A DNA stretch of 6,943 nucleotides. It comes from Candidatus Babeliales bacterium. GTDB lineage: Bacteria > Babelota > Babeliae > Babelales > CAZZPM01. The stretch lies in the NCBI GenBank assembly GCA_016763165.1, contig JAESUJ010000113.1, forward strand, positions 1-6,943, read 5' to 3'. Below the pieces are notes generated by a model that had not been told where the DNA came from, searched no databases, and worked only from the letters and a program-made list of their open reading frames with translations. Position 1 is the stretch's first letter. Every line of letters begins with the position of its first letter. The translations under genes and the position numbers were made by a program. Below, in pieces: positions 1 to 6,506 of this stretch.

Positions 1-975
1 GTAAATACGCTTCGTAACTACTTTGATAAAAAGCTAACTCCTCTCCTTGATAATCCGACACACGGAGTAGTTCTAAAAACATTACTTCAAAAGACTCTTT
101 TCAATTTTGTTTCTGATCAAATAGAAGAGCATGTTGTTGGAAAATCAACAGGAATGGAAACATATGACAAAACAACGGACGATGAATACAGGTCTAATGA
201 TCGCCTTGTTTTCACACCTACCAACACATCATTGCTTTCAGGAGTGGGAGCAGCAATCCACCCTAAGTTAACATTAAACACATCAAAATTTTTAAATTTA
301 AGAGAATCAATTGCCGAGAAATGCAAACATGCTCTTGATAAAGTAGGTAGTCCACTCCTCAAAACCCCACAAACTCTTAATGAAGTAATAAATTCACTCA
401 CCGAAATCCCTATGAATGTCTTTAATAGCGTTATAGATATTTTTGTTGGTGAGGAGCTCTCTATAGTTTTAAGTGGTAATGAATACTTAGCCAAAGAACA
501 GATTATCTCAAACTTCTTCTTTCAACTAACAAACAGCATAGTTGAATACATTTTATTCGATAAACTTTCAGCACGACACTTGAGTGATTATTTTCAGAAA
601 AATATCAATGAATTAAAAGAAATACTCGAAGAATATAAAGATGCCACCATCATTAAAGATAAAGCGAGTATGGCATATGCCGAATACCGATTTGAAAAAT
701 TTATAGAGAGAAGCAAGGTTTATCCCATTGCAAATAAAACAATTTATAAGCAGATGCCAAAATTTTTCTTAGCTTACAATATAGTAAGCAGAGTAATTTT
801 TAATAATCAAAGCTTGGAGATGATTTCAGGTTTGATAACTGTTATTTCCGATAATAAAGTTAAAGTCCCCAAAATAGCTCTGAGTGGAGGCTGTCTAGCA
901 ACTGCTCTAGCTCTTTGGTATAGCATGGGACAGTCGATAGGACACGTTTACAACAGCTGTAATGGTGCAGCTTAA
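1..975 (+). CDS. unrecognised protein, 3' part, hydrophobic C-terminus
   Basis: The frame is open from base 1 to the TAA at 973-975, giving at least 324 codons. The gene therefore starts outside the window; the first in-frame ATG, at 154, has no Shine-Dalgarno sequence and lies in sequence that reads as continuous protein. I do not recognise the family. The visible part looks mostly helical and soluble, with charged stretches such as ELKEILEEYKDA and several hydrophobic faces. A hydrophobic segment (about residues 292-310 of the visible part, IALSGGCLATALALWYSMG) lies 14 residues from the end and could be a C-terminal membrane anchor. Two cysteines flank it, one within the segment and one near the end. 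The stop lies 26 bases before the start of the ATPase gene on the same strand, so the two are probably one operon and may work together at the membrane. No function can be assigned. Confidence 0.75.
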   Translation, partial: VNTLRNYFDKKLTPLLDNPTHGVVLKTLLQKTLFNFVSDQIEEHVVGKSTGMETYDKTTDDEYRSNDRLVFTPTNTSLLSGVGAAIHPKLTLNTSKFLNLRESIAEKCKHALDKVGSPLLKTPQTLNEVINSLTEIPMNVFNSVIDIFVGEELSIVLSGNEYLAKEQIISNFFFQLTNSIVEYILFDKLSARHLSDYFQKNINELKEILEEYKDATIIKDKASMAYAEYRFEKFIERSKVYPIANKTIYKQMPKFFLAYNIVSRVIFNNQSLEMISGLITVISDNKVKVPKIALSGGCLATALALWYSMGQSIGHVYNSCNGAA

Positions 976-1001
976 AATATAAAAAAATAAAGGATAAAAA
1001 A

Positions 1002-2738
1002 ATGAACAAAGTATTACGATATTGCCTGCTCATAGGAATGAGCATAGGAACTATTAACGGTGCTAATTTTAGTGAACGCCTTGCTTCAGCTCATATGAAT
1101 CAAAACTACCCTTCTTTCTTTGCAAAATCAGAAAACAAGGTCGACGTACTAACAAATCAGAAAATAGCCTTAAAGGGTATTCTTACAGAGATAGAAAAGT
1201 ATTCTAAAGAAAGAAAGGATTCTCTTTTAACAAGAAAAATATTAGATGGTAGTATTGACAATAAGCTAAAAGTAGAAATATTTAGAGCTTATTTTGACCA
1301 AAAAACAAAAATTAAAGAATATATCGAACTCGAAGGGGTAAAAACTAAGCAAGGCTGCAGGGTCCTTTTTCATCCCATTTTAGGTCTTCTTTATCAAACT
1401 TCATGGGACCAATACTCAATTGACTCAATGAGCGAAATAAAGAACCCTGACATTTTAAAGGATAAACTCAATGAGGCGTGGGGAGCTTTTATTGTTCCGA
1501 TAGGCGAGAAAATAAAATCCTTAGACAAGGATATCGAGGACGCAAGAGAAGCAGCAAAAAAGGATGATGAAGCAGGTAGACAAACCGTGTCTAAGGCGGT
1601 AGACAGTGGATTAAAAGCAGTTGAAATAAATATAGAAGCTGCTGCAAAAGGAAAAAGCTTGAAAGACGCAGTCAAAGTTGGAGTCGAAACTCTAATTAAA
1701 GACGGAATGACAAAAAAGAATGCAACATTGGTTGGTGGAACATTAACTACAGTTGGAGTGACCTGTATTCTGAGTTGGCACCTTCTCGGTCTTACCTTCA
1801 AATATGCAGAAAAATATATCAATGCACCGACGCTCATAAAAAAGAGTTCTATTCCTACAAATATGACAGACTGGTTTTTGTATAAAACTGGATACGGCAC
1901 AAAAGAAGAGAGTCGCCTTGATGAATTCAAAGCTCCAGACCATTTAAAAGATGATCTTATAAATTCAATCGAACAGACACAACAAGCTAAAGAGATCGGC
2001 ATTCCTTTTAAAAATATTTTATTGTACGGTCCACCAGGAACCGGGAAGACTATGTTTGCTGAAATATTAGCAATTGAATCTGGTCTTGAATATGCAATGT
2101 TTTCAGGTGCTGACTTCAATAACTTCGAGAAACTTGATGAAGCAATTATAGAATTAGAAAGTATCATCAAATGGGCAGAGAACAGCAAGAAGGGTATTCT
2201 GGTTTTTGTTGATGAAGCAGAGTCTTTCTTACGTGATAGACGATTCCCCGATGCTAATCTTCGTTCTTGTGCATTGACTGAGAAATTTTTATCAATGGTC
2301 GCAAAACCTTCAAGTGATAAAATCATGTGGGTTTTTGCTACAAACAATCTTGGTGCATTCGATTTTGCTGCAGAAAGTAGAATTGCAGAGAGTTTCGAAA
2401 TGTTGCTTCCAACAAAAGAAGCCTGTCGCGAAATCTTCTTCGATGCATTAGCTAAGATGGATATCATTGCAGATGAAGAACTAAAACAGAACTTCTATGT
2501 ACACAGTCACTTGTTTAAAGGATTCTCAGGTCGATCAACAGAAGAAGTAGGATTCGAGGTCGCTCGTATACTTTCTACCAGTGATAAGGAACTAGGAGTA
2601 GATCTCTTTGTTTCAACAATTAATAAAACTTGCAGAAAGAACAGTTCATTTAAAAAAGAACAGATCAAGTACCAAAAAGCTCGCTATGGCAATGTCATAA
2701 CAGAAATAGATCTTGAAAGTGTATCTGCGACAGCGTAG
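1002..2738 (+). CDS. membrane-anchored AAA+ ATPase, ATAD3-like
   Basis: This 578-residue protein starts at ATG 1002, preceded by AAGGA at 990-994 with 7 bases of spacing. Residues 1-21 form a short signal peptide or N-terminal anchor (K3 and R6, then a hydrophobic run, ending INGA). Residues 22-240 are a mostly charged, helical N-domain, with a likely amphipathic or coiled-coil stretch at 171-235. A transmembrane helix covers about 243-266. The AAA+ core follows: Walker A GPPGTGKT at 343-350, Walker B ILVFVDEAE with D404 and E405, sensor 1 in ATNN at 446-449, a probable arginine finger R460 in ESRIAE, and GFSGR at 507-511 (sensor 2 R511). All key catalytic residues are present, so it should be an active ATPase, probably a ring hexamer. 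From memory, the core matches ATAD3 more closely than FtsH or Cdc48: YAMFSGAD, FVDEAESFLRDR, FDFAAESRIAE and FKGFSGR all have ATAD3 counterparts. So does APTLIKKSS at 275-283, just after the membrane helix. The helix order puts the N-domain outside and the ATPase in the cytoplasm. There is no HExxH protease motif, so it is not FtsH. Its client is unknown. Confidence 0.88.
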   Translation: MNKVLRYCLLIGMSIGTINGANFSERLASAHMNQNYPSFFAKSENKVDVLTNQKIALKGILTEIEKYSKERKDSLLTRKILDGSIDNKLKVEIFRAYFDQKTKIKEYIELEGVKTKQGCRVLFHPILGLLYQTSWDQYSIDSMSEIKNPDILKDKLNEAWGAFIVPIGEKIKSLDKDIEDAREAAKKDDEAGRQTVSKAVDSGLKAVEINIEAAAKGKSLKDAVKVGVETLIKDGMTKKNATLVGGTLTTVGVTCILSWHLLGLTFKYAEKYINAPTLIKKSSIPTNMTDWFLYKTGYGTKEESRLDEFKAPDHLKDDLINSIEQTQQAKEIGIPFKNILLYGPPGTGKTMFAEILAIESGLEYAMFSGADFNNFEKLDEAIIELESIIKWAENSKKGILVFVDEAESFLRDRRFPDANLRSCALTEKFLSMVAKPSSDKIMWVFATNNLGAFDFAAESRIAESFEMLLPTKEACREIFFDALAKMDIIADEELKQNFYVHSHLFKGFSGRSTEEVGFEVARILSTSDKELGVDLFVSTINKTCRKNSSFKKEQIKYQKARYGNVITEIDLESVSATA

Positions 2739-2748
2739 ATAACATAAC

Positions 2749-2772
2749 GAGGGTCTGTTAACTCAGATCCTC
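2749..2772 (+). terminator. hairpin after the AAA+ gene
   Basis: GAGGGTCTG (2749-2757) pairs with CAGATCCTC (2764-2772), a 9-bp stem around a 6-base loop, starting 10 bases after the TAG stop of the ATPase gene. One pair is G-U on the plus strand and would be C-A on the minus strand, so the RNA that folds best is the plus transcript. No T-run follows, so it is not a textbook intrinsic terminator. It could instead be a 3'-end stabilising structure or part of a factor-dependent terminator. Confidence 0.4.
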
Positions 2773-2817
2773 TCCTCACTGTTTAACGGATATTTAATAA
2801 GTCGATTTATATTTGAT

Positions 2818-2875
2818 AAAAATATGTGGTTGGTTCTGTATAAGGATTATCTTCTTGATACAGCAACCAATCATA
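2818..2875 (-). terminator. probable intrinsic terminator of miaA
   Basis: TGGTTCTGTAT (2831-2841) pairs with ATACAG (2858-2863) and AACCA (2865-2869), with C2864 bulged, giving an 11-bp core. The stem continues imperfectly outward to 2825/2875, and the 16-base loop can partly pair with itself. Read on the minus strand, the hairpin lies about 30 bases past the miaA stop and is followed within two bases by TTTTT (2822-2818), as expected of a Rho-independent terminator. The outer wobble pairs favour folding in the plus RNA, so the hairpin may also stop transcripts from the ATPase gene. Confidence 0.5.
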
Positions 2876-2904
2876 GGATACCTAAGCTGCCGGCATGCAA
2901 GATA

Positions 2905-3879
2905 TTAGCGAACTAGCGAACGAAGAGTCTGATACTCCTCAGAACCTTTTTTATTTTTGAACGTAAAGAATTGTTCCTCGGCTAATTGATTCAAGTTATC
3001 TTCTTTTTTCAACATGGACAAAAACGGCTTCCAGAATGTTTTTTGTCTTTTAGCATACAAACATGTTGATCGTATCAAAAACTCTTCAAGGACGACCAAT
3101 TCTGACTCCTCCTTTCCATCTCTGATCCAATCAGCAATCGCTTTGTACCCAATCAATCCCTTACGACTGTAAAAATCGTACCACTGGTCATCGTTCTGTT
3201 TTTCAACTTCTTCTATCCAGCCAGCATCGAGCATAATTTTCATTCGACGAGCTATCCGATCTTTAAGCAGAAGTTTGTCAACTTCAATCCAAACAATAAA
3301 AGAATCAAATGGTTTTTGAAAATATGGCTTACATTCCGATGGAAGTCTTCCTGTTTCAAAGAAAAGTGTCAGCGACCGCTCAAGTCGATATCGATCATTA
3401 ACATGAATTGCCTCAGCTCTTACAGGATCTACAACAAAAAGTCTTGTCCATAGATCCTCATTGCTCATCCCATCAAACTGATCTGAAGTGCTTTCTTTTT
3501 GACTCTTTATTTCTGCTTCAGTAGCAAATTCACGCGGAGGATAAAACAACGATTTAACATAAAATAATGAACCACCTACAATAATCGCTCTTTTGCCACG
3601 TTTATGGATATCATCAATGGTTTTCAGGACCAAAGATCGATATTTTTTAACGTTAAAATCGACTGGATCATCACAGATGTCAAACAAGTGCTGTTTGAAT
3701 GGAGTTTTTTTGTAATCGGGTTTTGCAGTCCCTATCGAAAGTGGAGAATAAAACTGACCCATGTCAGCATTAATGATCTCTCCATCAAGATCAACAGCGA
3801 GCTTTTCAGCAAGAGCTGTTTTTCCAGACCCTGTAGGTCCTAAAACGATTATAATTTGTTTTGATCTCTGTTTTTTCAT
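2905..3879 (-). CDS. miaA: tRNA dimethylallyltransferase MiaA
   Basis: MiaA transfers the dimethylallyl group of DMAPP to N6 of A37, next to the anticodon of tRNAs reading UNN codons, making i6A. The 324 residues match the usual family length (about 300-320). Visible family marks are the P-loop GPTGSGKT at 14-21; the strand ending in D39 (the conserved acidic residue proposed as catalytic base) in NADMGQFY; IGTAKPD at 49-55; VGGSLFY at 101-107; NDRYRLERSL at 161-170 followed by TGR; RIARRMKIMLDAGWIEEV at 208-225; IGYKAI at 243-248; and YAKRQKTFW at 275-283. Two motifs differ slightly from the consensus as I remember it: DMGQFY where DSMQVY is common, and GGSLFY where GGTGLY is common. The core still looks functional. 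The ATG at 3879-3877 gives the full P-loop context; its Shine-Dalgarno sequence is weak. It lies downstream of the CarD-like gene on the same strand and may be co-transcribed with it across 144 bases. Confidence 0.95.
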   Translation of the reverse strand: MKKQRSKQIIIVLGPTGSGKTALAEKLAVDLDGEIINADMGQFYSPLSIGTAKPDYKKTPFKQHLFDICDDPVDFNVKKYRSLVLKTIDDIHKRGKRAIIVGGSLFYVKSLFYPPREFATEAEIKSQKESTSDQFDGMSNEDLWTRLFVVDPVRAEAIHVNDRYRLERSLTLFFETGRLPSECKPYFQKPFDSFIVWIEVDKLLLKDRIARRMKIMLDAGWIEEVEKQNDDQWYDFYSRKGLIGYKAIADWIRDGKEESELVVLEEFLIRSTCLYAKRQKTFWKPFLSMLKKEDNLNQLAEEQFFTFKNKKGSEEYQTLRSLVR

Positions 3880-3966
3880 ATTTGTATCTTAGTTGAAAAA
3901 TATTTTCTTGTAAAAAAATGAAAAAATTATAATTAAAATATGAATATTATGAACTAAAGTCAGGAG

Positions 3967-3990
3967 ATGACGGATATCTCAATCCGTCAT
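3967..3990 (-). promoter_or_regulatory. perfect 9-bp hairpin between carD and miaA
   Basis: ATGACGGAT (3967-3975) and ATCCGTCAT (3982-3990) are exact reverse complements around a 6-base loop. The hairpin starts about 33 bases after the CarD-like stop codon and about 90 bases before the miaA start. Neither side has a T-run, so it is not a classic intrinsic terminator. It may end or stabilise the carD transcript, or attenuate read-through into miaA. GAGAT (3964-3968) can also pair with ATCTC (3976-3980), giving a weaker alternative fold that excludes the main one. Confidence 0.4.
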
Positions 3991-4023
3991 AATATAATAT
4001 AAATCAGTAAGAAGCGTTACTCT

Positions 4024-4569
4024 TTAAAGAGATGCGGACTCTTCTTTAGGCTGTGCTCCAGAGAATTCTTGTCCCATAAATGGAGTTTTTAATTCTTGAA
4101 TGATCTGCTCTTTTTCAACACCTCTAACAGTAATAACTTCTTGAACGATCAAATCTTCAACAAGAGTTAATAATGCTTTTTCACCAAAAGAAAGTTCTTT
4201 TTGTTTGGTGATATACATAAAGTCTCGATAGATTTTCATCAAGTTTCTTAAAACACCAGTCTGCATAAGAGCTTGGCATCGTTTGTGTCGACGACTCCAA
4301 CCACTCGGTGTAAAGTCCATGCTCTCGAATGGCCGCTCAGGAACGAGGTTAAGCTCTGAAAAAGCATCTGCTATCTCTTGCTCACTACTCAAATAACGGA
4401 GACCCGACTGCTTAATTGTATGAGCAGGGAGCCAAACTATTTGGTCTTTATATTTAAAGACGAGCTTCATTACTTTAACTATTTTGTCTAAAATCTTTTT
4501 TTCGTCACGTTCCTCAAGCACAGCAACGCCATGACCTGGAAAGAAGACATTATCACCTAACTCAAACAT
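4024..4569 (-). CDS. CarD/CdnL-family RNA polymerase-binding regulator
   Basis: CarD-family proteins bind the RNA polymerase beta subunit through an N-terminal Tudor-like domain. They bind DNA at the upstream edge of the -10 element through a C-terminal helical domain, stabilising open promoter complexes, often at rRNA promoters. The 181 residues fit the family (about 160-190). Residues 1-65 open with FELGDNVFFPGHGVAVLEE, the typical start of the RNA polymerase-interaction domain, and later carry IVWLP and GLR. Residues 90-160 form the helical domain: GWSRRHKRC (W91 sits where the family has its DNA-wedging tryptophan), a helix with IYRDFMYI, then ELSFGEKALL at 125-134. The last 20 residues are a polar tail. 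The ATG at 4569-4567 is preceded on the minus strand by AAGGTG at 4580-4575 with 5 bases of spacing. The fold assignment is firm; I leave the symbol blank because carD and cdnL are used interchangeably and no target is visible. Confidence 0.92.
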   Translation of the reverse strand: MFELGDNVFFPGHGVAVLEERDEKKILDKIVKVMKLVFKYKDQIVWLPAHTIKQSGLRYLSSEQEIADAFSELNLVPERPFESMDFTPSGWSRRHKRCQALMQTGVLRNLMKIYRDFMYITKQKELSFGEKALLTLVEDLIVQEVITVRGVEKEQIIQELKTPFMGQEFSGAQPKEESASL

Positions 4570-4632
4570 AATTTCACCTTTTTTAGCAAAAAATAAGAAT
4601 AGCTCCTCTCCAAAAACTACTTTTTATTTTAC

Positions 4633-4661
4633 TTTAATGTTCAATTCTTTTATATTGTCAA
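4633..4661 (-). promoter_or_regulatory. candidate sigma70 promoter for the CarD-like gene
   Basis: On the minus strand a perfect TTGACA lies at 4661-4656. Seventeen bases later comes ATTAAA (4638-4633), a poor -10; TTAAAG one base on is no better. It would give a leader of about 55-60 bases before the ATG at 4569. The -35 is convincing and the -10 is not, so the exact start site is uncertain. Confidence 0.3.
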
Positions 4662-4698
4662 TTCTTATTAAACATATGTATTAAACCTTAATGTATCT

Positions 4699-4793
4699 AT
4701 TTCATTTTAGCAGTCTATTTCAATTTAGCCAAGCCAAAACTAATGCTTTTTTATATATTCCCACTTTAATCTCTAAAAAGATTTAATTTTAGC
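4699..4793. repeat. 13-base direct repeat, three copies
   Basis: ATTTCATTTTAGC (4699-4711), ATTTCAATTTAGC (4717-4729) and ATTTAATTTTAGC (4781-4793) each differ from the first by at most one base. The first two belong to a longer 16-base unit starting TCTATTT, repeated with an 18-base period and one mismatch. All three face the same way. They lie between the two divergent promoters and could be binding sites for a regulator, though AT-richness makes chance similarity likelier than usual. Confidence 0.4.
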
Positions 4794-4856
4794 TCTTTTT
4801 GGAAGAATAATGAAAAGGGTAGAAAATCTTGCATTTTTCTCAATTATTTAGGAAAA

Positions 4857-4862
4857 TATAAT
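4857..4862 (+). promoter_or_regulatory. candidate -10 element for the exporter gene
   Basis: A perfect TATAAT lies 48 bases before the ATG at 4911. The best upstream hexamers are poor: TTTTTC at 4834-4839 has 17-base spacing, and TTGCAT at 4829-4834 is too far away. A 10-bp palindrome, ACAGTACTGT (4874-4883), falls about where transcription would begin and could be an operator. Confidence 0.35.
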
Positions 4863-4910
4863 AAATATTAAATACAGTACTGTCTTTTATCCTTACTCCG
4901 TTAGGTCATA

Positions 4911-6236
4911 ATGTCTTCACTCCCCATTCCAACATTTGACATATTAATTGAAAAATTAAAGAAAAATACGCTTATCAACCTCTTTGGTAGCTTTATTTAT
5001 ATTATTCTTCGCTTTATTTTTTATACAGCATTATTTCGTTACATCGATAAAACAATGTACGGAAGTATGGGATATTTTTTTTCTTATATTTTTTTGATGG
5101 TAAATCTTGCGAGTGCGCCAACACTCTACATTCCGACCCATATGATACATACGAACAACAAAAACATAGCTTCTTTTATCCAATTAATAACTTTACATAT
5201 ATTTTTGTTGGGAGCTTCTTTCATATTTTTTGTATCACATGTCAAAACGATACAGACCGTCCAAGAACTCTTGATCATCTATCCTTCATTATTATTCATC
5301 ATCAGTCTTCTAATATTCTTTGAAGGCATAAGGCTATTACTTCGATTCTGCATGCACTTGATTAACAAAACATATATCATTGTTCCTGTTGAACTTGCGA
5401 GTATGGTGATATACATGGCTTTTGTTTTTTACTTTTTAATCACCTCTTCAAGTTTTTCTCTCTACCATATTTTCATTCCTTTTCTTATTGACTCCATCAT
5501 TATAACATTCTACTTTTTATTTCTATTTATTCGATGGTTACTAGATAAAGAGGTAGCGAGTGATGATTGCTTCTCTCCAGAAAAAGTCGATATCAACAGT
5601 CGTAAAGAAATTTTTTTTGACTCACTCGCTCACTCCATGAGCTTCTACGCTCAAGCACTTTTAAGCGATAATATGATTATTGTTTCTTTTATGCCTTCCT
5701 TGGGACTCGCTCAGGTAGCACTCCCTAAGTTCGCAGCATACATAGCAGAAAGCGTTAGAATCCTTATTCGATCATTAGTGAAATTCTCAATGATTCCCGC
5801 TCTTTTTGCTATCAAAAGAGAACCCAACCAATCAGAAAATAAGAAAGCTAAAAAGCTCTTCATCTCCTATGCTAAAAAAACATTTCTTCATATTTTGGGA
5901 ATTTCATTGAGCATCATTATTCTCTTTTTACTCGGTTCATATCTATTTCCCGAAATCTTCTTCCAAGACAACAGCCTTTTCTTTTCAGCATATTTTTCTT
6001 TAGTTACTCTCTTTCTAATTGCCAAATATATCGACCAATGGAACTTCTTTTACGAAAAAATAATTCTTGCAGAAGGGAAGCCGTTTCCCATTATTACTAT
6101 CGCTTTCACCAAAATAATACTTGCTATCTGTCTCTATGTAGCACATATTTCTTTGACAAAAACACTCTTACTACTCGTTGCTATCAAAATAATAACTGCC
6201 CTTTTTTCATATTTTTATGCTAAAAAAATTATATAA
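4911..6236 (+). CDS. polytopic membrane protein, MOP/Wzx-like exporter
   Basis: The 441 residues are very hydrophobic. About 12 membrane helices can be drawn, in two sets of six separated by a polar loop at 212-232. The first set runs roughly 22-42, 52-74, 86-108, 120-143, 155-178 and 186-211. The second set includes clear helices near 326-346, 356-374, 393-412 and 415-436, and less clear ones near 245-300. This length and 6+6 layout are those of the MOP superfamily (Wzx polysaccharide flippases, MATE, MurJ). The start also fits: an amphipathic N-terminus, a first helix, then FRYIDKTMYGSMGYF, similar to the R-x-x-x-YG segment after helix 1 in polysaccharide flippases. A likely role is moving a lipid-linked sugar or similar molecule across the inner membrane, but the substrate cannot be read from the sequence and no glycosyltransferase gene is nearby. 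The start rests on ATG 4911 with only a weak AGGT four bases upstream. Confidence 0.65.
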   Translation: MSSLPIPTFDILIEKLKKNTLINLFGSFIYIILRFIFYTALFRYIDKTMYGSMGYFFSYIFLMVNLASAPTLYIPTHMIHTNNKNIASFIQLITLHIFLLGASFIFFVSHVKTIQTVQELLIIYPSLLFIISLLIFFEGIRLLLRFCMHLINKTYIIVPVELASMVIYMAFVFYFLITSSSFSLYHIFIPFLIDSIIITFYFLFLFIRWLLDKEVASDDCFSPEKVDINSRKEIFFDSLAHSMSFYAQALLSDNMIIVSFMPSLGLAQVALPKFAAYIAESVRILIRSLVKFSMIPALFAIKREPNQSENKKAKKLFISYAKKTFLHILGISLSIIILFLLGSYLFPEIFFQDNSLFFSAYFSLVTLFLIAKYIDQWNFFYEKIILAEGKPFPIITIAFTKIILAICLYVAHISLTKTLLLLVAIKIITALFSYFYAKKII

Positions 6237-6248
6237 AAGAGCAACGCC

Positions 6249-6372
6249 TTTGTTTCATATCTCAGCACGAACTAAGATCAGCTCAATAAAGCATTAATCA
6301 ACCTTAACTACCCTTTCCATCATATATCCGCAATGAACAACGGGGCTAGTGAGGGGTAAGATATGAAACAAA
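6249..6372. repeat. 124-base element with perfect 14-base inverted ends
   Basis: TTTGTTTCATATCT (6249-6262) and AGATATGAAACAAA (6359-6372) are exact reverse complements, 96 bases apart, just after the exporter stop codon. Inside, TACCCTT near 6309 can pair with AGGGGTA (6352-6358) through one G-U pair, stacking directly on the outer stem's 3' arm. That leaves about 45 bases bulged on the 5' side. The whole could fold as one long branched hairpin RNA. No matching target-site duplication flanks it and no transposase is present. I recognise no signal of SRP RNA, 6S RNA, RNase P RNA or tmRNA. Strand and function are undecided. Confidence 0.5.
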
Positions 6373-6408
6373 TATGAGTCTCCTCCACTAAGAGAATCTA
6401 AAAAGAAC

Positions 6409-6437
6409 TTGACAAGCTTTCTATAAAAAATTAACAT
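6409..6437 (+). promoter_or_regulatory. probable sigma70-type promoter of dnaK
   Basis: A perfect -35 TTGACA (6409-6414) is followed after exactly 17 bases by TAACAT (6432-6437), which matches the -10 consensus at 4 of 6 positions. It would give a leader of about 60 bases before the dnaK ATG. No sigma32-type promoter and no CIRCE operator (TTAGCACTC-N9-GAGTGCTAA) is visible, so HrcA control from this region is not supported. Confidence 0.5.
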
Positions 6438-6472
6438 AAAAATTGAAAAGATAATTGGTTACAAATTGAAGA

Positions 6473-6499
6473 TATTAAAAAAAACTATTTTAATAGGAG
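6473..6499 (+). promoter_or_regulatory. AU-only hairpin touching the dnaK Shine-Dalgarno site
   Basis: TATTAAAA (6473-6480) and TTTTAATA (6488-6495) form a perfect 8-bp stem with a 7-base loop in the leader of dnaK. The last stem base, A6495, is the first base of the Shine-Dalgarno AGGAG (6495-6499), which lies 7 bases before the ATG. A stem made only of A-U pairs melts at low temperature and sits where it could hinder ribosome binding, so it could act as a simple RNA thermometer. It may equally be chance in AT-rich DNA. Confidence 0.35.
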
Positions 6500-6506
6500 T
6501 CACTAG

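Larger units (their letters stand above)
4570..4910. other. gene-free divergent intergenic region
   Basis: This 341-base AT-rich stretch separates the CarD-like gene (leftward) from the membrane exporter gene (rightward). It holds the candidate promoters for both, a direct repeat in three copies, a 10-bp palindrome, and the weak Shine-Dalgarno AGGT (4903-4906) of the exporter. A possible 31-codon reading frame at 4691-4786 has no Shine-Dalgarno sequence and is not believed. I see no RNA gene here. Confidence 0.6.

Noticed and set aside
117..494. 125-codon minus-strand frame
   Set aside because: It is antisense to the first gene, with no recognisable domain and no Shine-Dalgarno site.
154..975. 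ATG at 154 as the true start of the first gene
   Set aside because: The frame is open back to base 1, no Shine-Dalgarno sequence precedes the ATG, and the upstream codons read as ordinary protein. The gene is better treated as cut by the window edge.
1394..2467. 357-codon open frame on the minus strand
   Set aside because: It lies wholly antisense to the ATPase gene, which has clear catalytic motifs and a good Shine-Dalgarno site. The antisense product is low-complexity and matches nothing I know.
1002..2738. FtsH-type membrane protease
   Set aside because: The membrane anchor plus AAA+ domain suggested FtsH. However, the protein ends about 65 residues after the sensor 2 motif and has no HExxH zinc site or protease domain.
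4691..4786. 31-codon plus-strand reading frame in the divergent region
   Set aside because: No Shine-Dalgarno sequence lies before its ATG, its composition follows the AT-rich background, and it overlaps the direct repeats.
6249..6372. Insertion sequence or complete MITE
   Set aside because: The inverted ends are suggestive, but there is no transposase, no target-site duplication and no second copy in the window. It is therefore reported only as a repeat element of unknown nature.
6373..6506. CIRCE/HrcA operator upstream of dnaK
   Set aside because: The TTAGCACTC-N9-GAGTGCTAA pattern is absent, and nothing close to it could be found.
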